64,000 nt of DNA, from NCBI GenBank assembly GCA_019745415.1, contig JAIETF010000007.1, forward strand, positions 1 to 64,000, written 5' to 3'. The position numbers and the translations under genes were made by a program. Below the pieces are notes generated by a model. The model was not told where the DNA came from, ran no database searches, and was given only the letters and a program-made list of their open reading frames with translations. Shown piece after piece: positions 1 to 8,090 of this stretch. The number at the start of each line of letters is the position of its first letter. The stretch's first letter is position 1. This DNA comes from Candidatus Obscuribacterales bacterium. Its GTDB lineage: Bacteria > Cyanobacteriota > Vampirovibrionia > Obscuribacterales > Obscuribacteraceae.

Positions 1-177
1 AACAAGATAAGTACAGGGCATTATAGTTTCAAAGAGAGTGGGTGTGTCAACGGCTCTCTACGTATAATCACGCAGTCGCTATTTAAATTTTTAACATTCC
101 AGGCGAAAAGCCGGCTTCGTATATGGAAGATTTGGTCAAGCAAACACTTCTGCTAGAAGGCGGCTGTCAGATAGACG

Positions 178-1458
178 TTATTCTACTTTCTGCCTAAAGC
201 AGATCTTCCTAGTTTTATGGTCGAGCCAAATAAGCTCGTGGGGCAGTTTGGGATATTCAGTATTGAAGTACAACCTAGTTCTCAGACCAGAGTACGGCTC
301 CATGATGAAATCAAAGCCTGAATCTTCATCGGGTCCCATCGAAGTAGGATACTTATTGCCGTTGGCGTCTCTGGCAAAGAGATCGATAGCATTCAGTCTT
401 TTCTCGGAATGATTTTGAATGTTCACATCTAGGCGAAGAAAGCTGCCGCCCAGTCCGTCTTTGACTATTTTGCGTTTTTCGACTTCGATGGTCAGACCTT
501 CTAGATTATTGGAAGCCACTTTCTTGGTGGGTTCGGTCAATGCCGGCATAAGCAAGTCGGTGTCTATAGAAAGATTGAGATCATCACCAGGTTCGAGAGA
601 AGCATGGGTGCCCTTCTTAGCCATGGCATAACCGGCGGCGATGAGAGCACCGGCGGCGGCACCACCGGCGATATTATAGCCGTGCATGGCGGCGGTATTC
701 TGGGCGCCAAAGACCTTGTAGGCAACCAGAGCACCAACAATTGCGCCACCGGCAGCATGGGCGGTGAACTTACCGAGGGCGCGAGCCTTAGACTTCATAG
801 TTGAAGGCTTATAGTTATCGGCTTCGGCTCGGAAGGCAAACTTGGCGCCTGAAGGTAATTCCAGCTGGTTAAAAGAAACCTCGAGCCAGCCCGGTCTTTG
901 CAGGCGACGGGGCGGATTGACATTAGATACCCGCCCCTTAAAAACAGTACCAGCGGGAATCACCTTACTATCTTCCACATAGATATCTTCGGTTGTTCTG
1001 GCAGTAATTATGTCGCCGACATGTGCCGGCAGCAAATTGCCGTCAAGATCGCGGTCCAAAAGTCTCATGCCGTTGGTGGGCACCGAGGCCAACTTGAGCT
1101 TGATGCCGGTGCCGCGAGGCACACAATAGCTGACCTCACCCTTAAGGGTCAGCCCTGAAGCCTGATTCTGCCCCGAAGCTTGCGCCGAGCCAGCAGCAGG
1201 GACGCCGGCGCCGGTCTGAGCGCTGGTCTGAGCATTTGTCCGCGAAGAAGACTGGCTTTGTTCGGTCGGTCTTGCCTGCCGGCTCTGAGCACTTGCACTT
1301 TCATTATCATCAAGCTGCCCCTGCGCCGAGCAGTAAAAGCCGAAGCCCCCGCCGGTCAATAAAAGCTGACAAGAAAGAGCGAAAGTCAGAATGCCTTTCA
1401 GACTGCGTAATTTCAAGACCTGACCCTCATAGTTTTGCCGCTTAGCTACCGCTAACAT
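178..1458 (-). CDS. secreted/envelope protein with glycine-zipper segment
   Basis: Unrecognised 426-aa protein, probably exported. A hydrophobic segment near residues 22-45 looks like a signal peptide or anchor. It is followed by a low-complexity Ser/Gln/Ala linker (about 50-100), then a beta-rich domain (about 105-215) with a conserved-looking PAGTVFKGRVSNV stretch. Next come two Gly/Ala-rich helices (AGGAIVGALVAY and AGGAAAGALIAAGYAM) that resemble glycine zippers of membrane-inserting envelope proteins. The C-terminal 110 residues form a second soluble domain ending close to the stop. The exact start is uncertain because the first 15 residues precede the hydrophobic core; a later start is possible. 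It is divergently transcribed from the DUF4388 gene, with only about 60 bp between them. No enzymatic motif is visible. Confidence 0.7.
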   Translation of the reverse strand: MLAVAKRQNYEGQVLKLRSLKGILTFALSCQLLLTGGGFGFYCSAQGQLDDNESASAQSRQARPTEQSQSSSRTNAQTSAQTGAGVPAAGSAQASGQNQASGLTLKGEVSYCVPRGTGIKLKLASVPTNGMRLLDRDLDGNLLPAHVGDIITARTTEDIYVEDSKVIPAGTVFKGRVSNVNPPRRLQRPGWLEVSFNQLELPSGAKFAFRAEADNYKPSTMKSKARALGKFTAHAAGGAIVGALVAYKVFGAQNTAAMHGYNIAGGAAAGALIAAGYAMAKKGTHASLEPGDDLNLSIDTDLLMPALTEPTKKVASNNLEGLTIEVEKRKIVKDGLGGSFLRLDVNIQNHSEKRLNAIDLFARDANGNKYPTSMGPDEDSGFDFIMEPYSGLRTRLYFNTEYPKLPHELIWLDHKTRKICFRQKVE

Positions 1459-1520
1459 CCGATAGAAGATACCTTAATCGGGTCAAGATATCATTATAGT
1501 GATTTAGATCTGGTAAGGTA

Positions 1521-3443
1521 TTGAATGGCGGGGTTGCCCATAGCTTTCCAAGAGCGAAAGATAACGAGACTGAAATGGCAGTAGATTCAAGCGACGCTAG
1601 ATTGAATCAGGGCAAGAAAGAGCAGGGAAAGGCAGCTCAGAACATTATTGTTCTGAAATACGGTCCTGAGATACTCAATGAGATTGCAGCCTTAGCAAAA
1701 ACTAAGCGGCTTTATGACGCAATCATCATAGATGCCACGCTTTCCGGCTATCTTTTCCCGGCAGAAACTCTCATCGAGGCAGCCCGCTTGGGCGGCTCAC
1801 TATTGGAACTCTCCGGTGCCCTCATTTTTCTCAAGACCGACAAAGCTACTGCCATTATTAGAGAATCGCTGTCGGGCATGATGACTTTCCATGTATTCGA
1901 CAACCACGCCGAATTATTCGACTATTCGCCGTCTCTGACAAAGTTCATTCAAACGGCACTGGGCGACGCCACCACTTTTGTAGAAGAAAGCACCGACCTA
2001 TCGCACCAAGTCTTGATGTCATCGGTGCCGGTTTTGACCAACCAGGGTCTCAACTGGAAGTTGAACATGGAAGCTCACCATAAAAGAAACCTTTTGCTGG
2101 CAGCCATCGACAATTACACCCCGGTGGTCACCCTCTGCAATCGCCTCACTGCCACAGGCAGAATCAGCCAAGAAGAATTCTTTACCAGGTTGAAAGATTT
2201 AGAAGCTGAAAAAGCAATCTTCCCGATTTTCAACAAGATTCCCTTTCTGGTCAACTGTTTCAAGACCCAGACCGCCTTTTCGCTTAAGGAGTATCTTGTC
2301 GCCAGCAGCATGCTCTCCCGCCTGCAACTGGACGACTTGATTATGGAACAGAACAGCATGCCGATGAAACAGAGGCTTTCATTGGGAGCACTGGCCGTCA
2401 AGAAAGGGATGATCAATAGCAGACAGTTGGAAATTGCCATTCAGGACCAAGCTTTCTATGGACAATCAGAAGAATCGGAAAAGGAAAAGCTAGGCAGCGT
2501 CGGTCAAGAAGAAGAGAAAGTACAATCTCTGGTCGGTCACCTTGGCTCTACCGACCCTTCCAACCTTTTGCAAAACCTTGCCACCAATAGAGAAAGCGGC
2601 GTGCTCTCAGTCGAATTCAGGGATATGCAGTTTAGAGCCCTTTTCGAAACCGGCAAAATCACCCATGCCAAGTTGGGCAAACTTTTCGGCAATCCAGCAG
2701 TCATAGAATTCGCCTCTGTATGGAAACAAGGAATTTTCGTCTTTATTCAGCGCACACCGCCTGCCGACCTGGCTCAAGACAACTGTAAAGTGACGAAAGC
2801 TCTAGATAAGCTGCTGCTCGATGCCGCCCTGGCTGCCGACAATACCGAAGTCACCTGGAAGAAACTACCTAAAGGTGCAGACTCGGTTCTGGAAAAGCTA
2901 CCCGATAAAGACAAGCATCTTGAAAATGAAAAGCTTATAGATCCAAAAGAAAAATTCGAGCTTTCTGCTCACGAAAAAAATATGATGCGCAAACTCTGGA
3001 ATGCACTAGACGGTTTGCATTCGCTCTCGCTCGTCATTCGCAACCTGCAAAATGTCACCACCGCCGATGCTGCCGCCGCCATCGACCGACTTATGTCTTA
3101 CGGTCTAGTTTCAGTTCCACAGGTAGACCTAAACGGTCCGATGGGCAAGTTTCAGCAATTGGTCAAACGCATTACTGAAACAATCGGAGTGGAACGCTCC
3201 GAGGCATTCTTGCGTCTCAGCCTGAGAGACACCCTTGGTTACTCTGGTAGAGCCAGGGTCTTCATTTTGTCTAGACAAGGCGATGTCGGCGTAGATATGG
3301 CGGCAGCGCGCACAGCCGGGACTTCTTTATCGGTGGTTTTGCAAGACCTTGAAGATTGGCAGGTCAAATATATCGAATACGCCACGCAAGAGCTGGACCG
3401 CAAAGTCTTGCTGGGCATCATCAAAGAAGTGCACAACGCCTAA
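1521..3443 (+). CDS. DUF4388-domain protein
   Basis: A 640-aa cytoplasmic protein without signal peptide. Residues about 345-415 (LLQNLATNRESGVLSVEF, then an FETGKITHAKLGKLFGNPAV segment) match the DUF4388/PatA N-terminal type domain, known from gliding, signalling and two-component proteins of Cyanobacteria, Deltaproteobacteria and Melainabacteria. The first third has a receiver-like alternation of strands and helices (YDAIIIDATLSGYLFP). The C-terminal part (about 490-640) is helical with winged-helix flavour. The TTG start at 1521 has an AAGG five bases upstream; an in-frame ATG at 1575 is the alternative. The role is inferred as regulatory; no output domain is recognised. Confidence 0.7.
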   Translation: MNGGVAHSFPRAKDNETEMAVDSSDARLNQGKKEQGKAAQNIIVLKYGPEILNEIAALAKTKRLYDAIIIDATLSGYLFPAETLIEAARLGGSLLELSGALIFLKTDKATAIIRESLSGMMTFHVFDNHAELFDYSPSLTKFIQTALGDATTFVEESTDLSHQVLMSSVPVLTNQGLNWKLNMEAHHKRNLLLAAIDNYTPVVTLCNRLTATGRISQEEFFTRLKDLEAEKAIFPIFNKIPFLVNCFKTQTAFSLKEYLVASSMLSRLQLDDLIMEQNSMPMKQRLSLGALAVKKGMINSRQLEIAIQDQAFYGQSEESEKEKLGSVGQEEEKVQSLVGHLGSTDPSNLLQNLATNRESGVLSVEFRDMQFRALFETGKITHAKLGKLFGNPAVIEFASVWKQGIFVFIQRTPPADLAQDNCKVTKALDKLLLDAALAADNTEVTWKKLPKGADSVLEKLPDKDKHLENEKLIDPKEKFELSAHEKNMMRKLWNALDGLHSLSLVIRNLQNVTTADAAAAIDRLMSYGLVSVPQVDLNGPMGKFQQLVKRITETIGVERSEAFLRLSLRDTLGYSGRARVFILSRQGDVGVDMAAARTAGTSLSVVLQDLEDWQVKYIEYATQELDRKVLLGIIKEVHNA

Positions 3444-3537
3444 TTTGAATGACTAAATGAAAGCGAGAACTTAATTATAATCAAGCAAGAAAAAAACAGG
3501 CGAAACCAGCACTAAAACACGAAAACTAAAAGACAAA

Positions 3538-3573
3538 ACTAGAAACAAGACTAGAAACAAGACTAGAAACAAA
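3538..3573. repeat. three tandem 12-bp repeats
   Basis: The unit actagaaacaag occurs three times head to tail just upstream of the LRV-repeat gene; the last unit ends in a instead of g. It lies in the untranslated leader about 20-60 bp before the ATG. It may be a slippage-prone spacer. No protein-binding role can be assigned from sequence. Confidence 0.7.
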
Positions 3574-3595
3574 AAGGAAAGCGAACCGGCGGAAA

Positions 3596-5509
3596 ATGAA
3601 GACTAAGATAGCGACACAATTACTAAAAACAACCCAACTCAGTACTTCTCTATTTATTTCGCTGCCAATTCTCTCGCTGCCACTCTTCTTGCTTACAAGC
3701 CCTGCCCTAGCCCAGCAGGCAAAAAGAGTGGAACTGGACAGTTACCCAATGCAAGCGGTGAAAATGGCCGCCGCCGCCAACCCGCAGACACCGCCGGCGG
3801 TGCTGGAAAGTCTGAGCGATAGCACCGACCCGCTGGTACGCCGGGCTCTAGCAGGCAATCCCAGCATCGGCGAAAAGGTCAAGAACAAACTAGCCGACGA
3901 CAAGGCAGCGGCAGTGGTTGAATCACTTTTGCGCAATAGCCAACTTCCCAGTGAAGCCGTACTTCTCAAGATAGTCGAGCGCGGACAGCCCAAGTTGAAA
4001 GAGACCCTGGCCGGTCACCCGGCTTGTCCTCCGGCAGTGCTCAATAAACTATCGCAAGGTCCGCAGTTTACCGAGTATCTCTTACTTTCCTTGGCTAGAA
4101 ACCCAAAGACCCCGCCGGAAGTGATGCTGCACCTAACCCGCATCGGCGATAGATTGGTGCGTACTTTCCTGGCAAAAAGCCCTAGACTTTCGCCCCAAGC
4201 TTTTGCCCAATTGGCCAATGACGGCGATCTCGGCGTCAAGTCGATGCTTGCCACAAATCCTCTTTGTCCGGCAGGTACTCTCGGCGACCTAAGCCGTGAC
4301 AGCCATGCCACAGTGCGCGAATCAGTGGCCCAGAACCCCTCGGCGCCCAAAGAAATTTTGACCAAACTGGCTAGCGATGACAGGCAAGAAGTGCGCCTAA
4401 ATGTCGCTGCCAATGGCGGCAGCGATGCTGTTACTTTGGCAAAGCTGGCTAAAGACCAAGATGCCACGGTGAGAGCGACAGTAGCCGGCAATCCAAACGC
4501 AGACAAAGACACCTTGACCAATCTGGGTAACGATAGCGACCCCTCTGTGCGTGCCGCCGTTGCCCTCAATCTTTCCACCCCTCAGTCTGTGCAAGATAAA
4601 CTCACCGACGATAAAGCAATCGCAGTCGGTCAGGTCTTAGCTATCTGTTCCAACCTGAGCCCGGGCAATTGCCTCAAACTCGCCTCCCATACAAGCGCCC
4701 TGGTGAGAATGAATCTGGCAGCCAACGAACTCATAGCCGGCTGCGAAGAAGCCGCCCGACTCTTGAGCAAAGACAACGATGCCAGAGTGCGCGCCGCACT
4801 AGCCCGCAACGAGAAAGCGGCCGATAAAGACAATCTCGACCCGCTCTTTATAAGTTTGGCCAAAGACAATGATGCTCTTGTCAGAGAAGCCCTGGCGGTC
4901 AATAAGAATGTGCCCAAAGATGCATTAACAGCTCTTTCACAAGACGACTCGATCAATGTGCAAACCGCCCTGGCTAAAAACCCGGCAATAGACTCGGCAA
5001 TTTTATTGCGTCTGGCCAATAGCGATTACAATTCGGTGCGCAATGCTCTGCTCAATCGTAAAGATTTGCCCAAAGACGCGCTCACCAAGCTGACCGCCGC
5101 CGAAGAAGTAAAATTTGTGCTGGCGACAAGGGCACAGACCGACGCCCAGGTTCTCAATTCGCTGGCCAGCGACAGCGACACTTCGCTGCGCACTCAGGTG
5201 GCAGTACACCCAGCCACCACCCCCGCCACTTTAGACAAATTGTCCAAAGACAAGAGCCAATATGTGCGAGCCGCCTGCGCCTCAAATCCGGCTGCCAGCT
5301 TCGCACTCTTGAAAGACCTGGCAGCCGACTCCGAGCCGCTGGTGCGCTCACGAGTAGCAGCCAATCCTCATAGCAATGCTGATGTGCTCAAGCTGCTCAC
5401 TCAAGATAAGAGCCCTGAAGTAAGAAGAGCCCTGGCCAGCAATCCTAACACCCCCCAAGAAGTTTTGACCGTACTGGCTAACGACGACACAATCTGGCTC
5501 ACCCGCTAA
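3596..5509 (+). CDS. secreted leucine-rich-repeat-variant (LRV/HEAT-like) protein
   Basis: A 637-aa protein with an N-terminal hydrophobic export signal (about residues 15-40, ending LTSPALAQQ). The rest is built of about 22 repeats of roughly 24 residues with the pattern LAxDxxxxVRxxVAxNPxTPxxxLxxL, for example [17 protein letters not shown]. This is the LRV/HEAT-like solenoid class, which forms a curved helical scaffold for protein binding. No catalytic domain is present. It lies 28 bp upstream of the thiolase gene on the same strand, so the two may be co-transcribed. A periplasmic or surface scaffold role is inferred. Confidence 0.8.
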   Translation: MKTKIATQLLKTTQLSTSLFISLPILSLPLFLLTSPALAQQAKRVELDSYPMQAVKMAAAANPQTPPAVLESLSDSTDPLVRRALAGNPSIGEKVKNKLADDKAAAVVESLLRNSQLPSEAVLLKIVERGQPKLKETLAGHPACPPAVLNKLSQGPQFTEYLLLSLARNPKTPPEVMLHLTRIGDRLVRTFLAKSPRLSPQAFAQLANDGDLGVKSMLATNPLCPAGTLGDLSRDSHATVRESVAQNPSAPKEILTKLASDDRQEVRLNVAANGGSDAVTLAKLAKDQDATVRATVAGNPNADKDTLTNLGNDSDPSVRAAVALNLSTPQSVQDKLTDDKAIAVGQVLAICSNLSPGNCLKLASHTSALVRMNLAANELIAGCEEAARLLSKDNDARVRAALARNEKAADKDNLDPLFISLAKDNDALVREALAVNKNVPKDALTALSQDDSINVQTALAKNPAIDSAILLRLANSDYNSVRNALLNRKDLPKDALTKLTAAEEVKFVLATRAQTDAQVLNSLASDSDTSLRTQVAVHPATTPATLDKLSKDKSQYVRAACASNPAASFALLKDLAADSEPLVRSRVAANPHSNADVLKLLTQDKSPEVRRALASNPNTPQEVLTVLANDDTIWLTR

Positions 5510-5537
5510 TTATCGAAAGCACTGTAAAGAAGGAACA

Positions 5538-6743
5538 ATGGTAAAAGAAGTTGTAATTGTCGACGCTGTCCGCACTCCCATCGGTCGCTACGGCGGAGCC
5601 CTGAAAGACGTGCGTCCTGATGACTTGGCCGCTCACGTCATCAAAGGTCTTTTAGAAAGAAATCCAGCAGTTAAACCGGAAGAAATTGAAGACGTCTTGC
5701 TTGGTTGCGCCAACCAAGCCGGTGAAGACAATCGCAACGTCGCCCGGATGGCGGCACTCTTAGCCGGTCTGCCGGTCTCAGTGCCGGGCGGCACGGTCAA
5801 CAGACTATGCGGCTCGGGTCTGATGGCCGTCAACGAAGCCGTCAACGCCATCAAATGCGGTGCGGGTGATATTTTCATTGCCGGCGGCGTCGAATCGATG
5901 ACCCGATCGCCCTTCGTCATGGGCAAGCCGGAAGCAGCCTTTCCCAGAGGCGACATGAAGCTTATCGATACAACCTTAGGCTGGCGCTTCGTCAACAAAA
6001 AACTAGCCGACATGCATCATCCTTATTCGATGGGTGAGACCGCTGAAAATGTCGCAGAGAAATTTCAAATTAGCAGAGAAGAGCAAGACGCCTTTGCTCT
6101 AAGCAGCCAACACAAATATAGAGAAGCGAAGAACAAAGGTCTTTTCAAAGATGAAATTTTGCCGGTGAGCATTGCCAAAAAGAAAGGCGACCCGACAATT
6201 GTCAGCGAAGACGAGCATCCAAGACCGGAAACCACAATCGAAGAACTGGCCAAATTGAAGCCGGCCTTTAGAGAAGGCGGTTCGGTCACCGCCGGTAATG
6301 CCTCGGGCATAAACGACGGCGCCTCAGCCTTGCTGATTATGTCGGCAGAAAAGGCAAAAGCTCTAGGTTTGAAGCCGATGGCACGTTTCGTTAGTCAAGC
6401 TGTCGCCGGTGTTGACCCAGCCATCATGGGCATAGGACCGGTACCGGCCACCCGCAAAGCTCTTGAAAGAGCTGGTCTCAAGATAAGCGAACTAGACTTG
6501 ATTGAGCTGAACGAAGCTTTTGCCGTTCAGGTTCTGGCTTGCGCCGGTCAACTGGGTATGGACATCAGCAAGCTGAACGTCTTGGGCGGCTCTATTGCCC
6601 TGGGACACCCCCTGGGCGCGAGCGGTGCCAGAATACTCACCACCTTGGTGCACGAAATGGGCAGACGCAAAGCTTCAACCGGCTTAGCCACCATGTGTAT
6701 CGGTGTCGGCCAAGGCATAGCCACAGTCATCGCCAGAGACTAA
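5538..6743 (+). CDS. acetyl-CoA C-acyltransferase (thiolase)
   Basis: A 401-aa thiolase of normal family length. The nucleophilic cysteine is C91 in [11 protein letters not shown]. The C-terminal catalytic set is H357 in [11 protein letters not shown] and C387 in [10 protein letters not shown], and the N-terminus has the usual [13 protein letters not shown]. It catalyses CoA-dependent cleavage of 3-oxoacyl-CoA or condensation of two acetyl-CoA. The sequence resembles the PcaF/acetyl-CoA acetyltransferase branch, but chain length specificity cannot be read. It sits between the LRV gene and the Mre11/Rad50-like pair, with 39 bp to the next start. This is probably an operon without obvious metabolic logic. 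Confidence 0.93.
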   Translation: MVKEVVIVDAVRTPIGRYGGALKDVRPDDLAAHVIKGLLERNPAVKPEEIEDVLLGCANQAGEDNRNVARMAALLAGLPVSVPGGTVNRLCGSGLMAVNEAVNAIKCGAGDIFIAGGVESMTRSPFVMGKPEAAFPRGDMKLIDTTLGWRFVNKKLADMHHPYSMGETAENVAEKFQISREEQDAFALSSQHKYREAKNKGLFKDEILPVSIAKKKGDPTIVSEDEHPRPETTIEELAKLKPAFREGGSVTAGNASGINDGASALLIMSAEKAKALGLKPMARFVSQAVAGVDPAIMGIGPVPATRKALERAGLKISELDLIELNEAFAVQVLACAGQLGMDISKLNVLGGSIALGHPLGASGARILTTLVHEMGRRKASTGLATMCIGVGQGIATVIARD

Positions 6744-6782
6744 CCTAAACTAAGGAAGAGTGAGGAAATTGAGGAAATTGGC

Positions 6783-8090
6783 ATGAGCGAAAATACATTT
6801 AGATTCCTGCAGTTCTCAGACATCGCTCTAGACAGCAAACTCACCTTGGGCGGCAGCGGCGCTAGTCTAAACTGCGGCTATTCTCTGCCTAAGGCAGAAA
6901 GGCAGGAACGCGCCTCCGAACTACTGGAAACGACTATTAATGCCTTCGCTCTTGCCGCCCAAGAGAATGTCGATGCCGTGCTCATTCCCGGTGGTTTATT
7001 TGAAGCCACCACAGTAAGCGGATATACGATTAATACATTGATAGAGTCTCTAGCCACGATCGAACACATTCCAGTCTTTATCAGCCCCGGACTCTGCGAC
7101 CTCTACGCCCGCAGTTCGCTCTATGCCTCAGATATGCTGCAAGCCCGCGGTCTCAAAGCATGGCCCAAAAACGTTCACATATTTCAGTCTGAACACTTCC
7201 AATCTGTGCCGGTCCCAGGAAAACCGGAAGTGAGCATCACCGGCAGAGCCATCACTAAAGGTGTGAGGAAGACAGAAAGAGTACTTTCGGGGAAACTGCC
7301 CAAGGGAGCAGGCAGCGCCATCAATATAGCCATGCTGGTCGGCTCGCTTGAAACCCATCCCGAAATGGAAGGCAGAGAGCCGAAAAGTCTTATCTACCCT
7401 TTCAATATGTCTGAAATGAAAGCCATGGGCATGTCTTATTTTGCCCTAGGCTTAGCCGACAATGCCTTCAAAGTGGAAGAAGATGACGGCACCACCCTCG
7501 GTGCTTACGCCGGCTGCCTGGCTAGTGGCACTTTCGCCAAACCTGGACCACGTTATGCCCTCTTGGGTGAAATTGCGCAAGACGGAACGACTGTAAATAT
7601 AGAACTAAACCCGATTGAAGTAGACCAGCGCCGCATGATGGTAGTGGCTCTTGATGTATCTGGACTGGGCGATAACGACATCAAAGAAGAAATAATGGTC
7701 GGTCTGGAAGATGCCGGCATACGCTTCGATACCGATGTTGTGGCCCTCTCGCTGGAAGGCAGCAGCAAACCGGGAGCCAACCCCGGCAGAGTGGCGGAGA
7801 GTCTGACAGCAAACTTTCACTGTCTCTTGGTCATCGACAACACAAGACCAGACTATCTAGCCGAAAGATTCGACGAGCGCACCACCGAATGGAAGTACAT
7901 TCAAGCAATGCTCGACATGAAGACAAAAGCAGAACGCGTCAACGCTAAACTGAACGATACAAACCTGCCGGGCGACAGCCTTTCCGGCATACCCGGCGCC
8001 GACCTATCGGGTAAAACAGTGGAAGACGCTCTCTATTATGGACTGGATGCCTTAAGACAGAAACGGGTGACAATTAGAAATGTGGGTTGA
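6783..8090 (+). CDS. Mre11/SbcD/YhaO-like calcineurin phosphoesterase with degenerate active site
   Basis: A 435-aa protein with the order and spacing of SbcD/YhaO-type DNA-repair metallophosphoesterases, but the metal-binding motifs are changed throughout. The first motif is SDIALD instead of SDxHL, so the histidine is A15. The second is GGLFE (70-74) instead of GDLFD. The third is GLCD (103-106) instead of GNHD. The late GHxH is replaced by GLAD (around 222-225). The fold appears intact, including the capping C-terminal segment. Its stop overlaps the start of the Rad50-like ATPase gene by 11 bp, so translation is likely coupled and the products likely form a complex. The expected role is structural rather than nucleolytic. 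Assignment to the superfamily is firm; loss of activity is an inference from residues. Confidence 0.75.
   Translation: MSENTFRFLQFSDIALDSKLTLGGSGASLNCGYSLPKAERQERASELLETTINAFALAAQENVDAVLIPGGLFEATTVSGYTINTLIESLATIEHIPVFISPGLCDLYARSSLYASDMLQARGLKAWPKNVHIFQSEHFQSVPVPGKPEVSITGRAITKGVRKTERVLSGKLPKGAGSAINIAMLVGSLETHPEMEGREPKSLIYPFNMSEMKAMGMSYFALGLADNAFKVEEDDGTTLGAYAGCLASGTFAKPGPRYALLGEIAQDGTTVNIELNPIEVDQRRMMVVALDVSGLGDNDIKEEIMVGLEDAGIRFDTDVVALSLEGSSKPGANPGRVAESLTANFHCLLVIDNTRPDYLAERFDERTTEWKYIQAMLDMKTKAERVNAKLNDTNLPGDSLSGIPGADLSGKTVEDALYYGLDALRQKRVTIRNVG

Noticed and set aside
3538..3573. Short tandem repeats as a CRISPR array
   Set aside because: The three 12-bp units touch each other without spacers and there are no cas genes. 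No CRISPR array was seen anywhere in the window.
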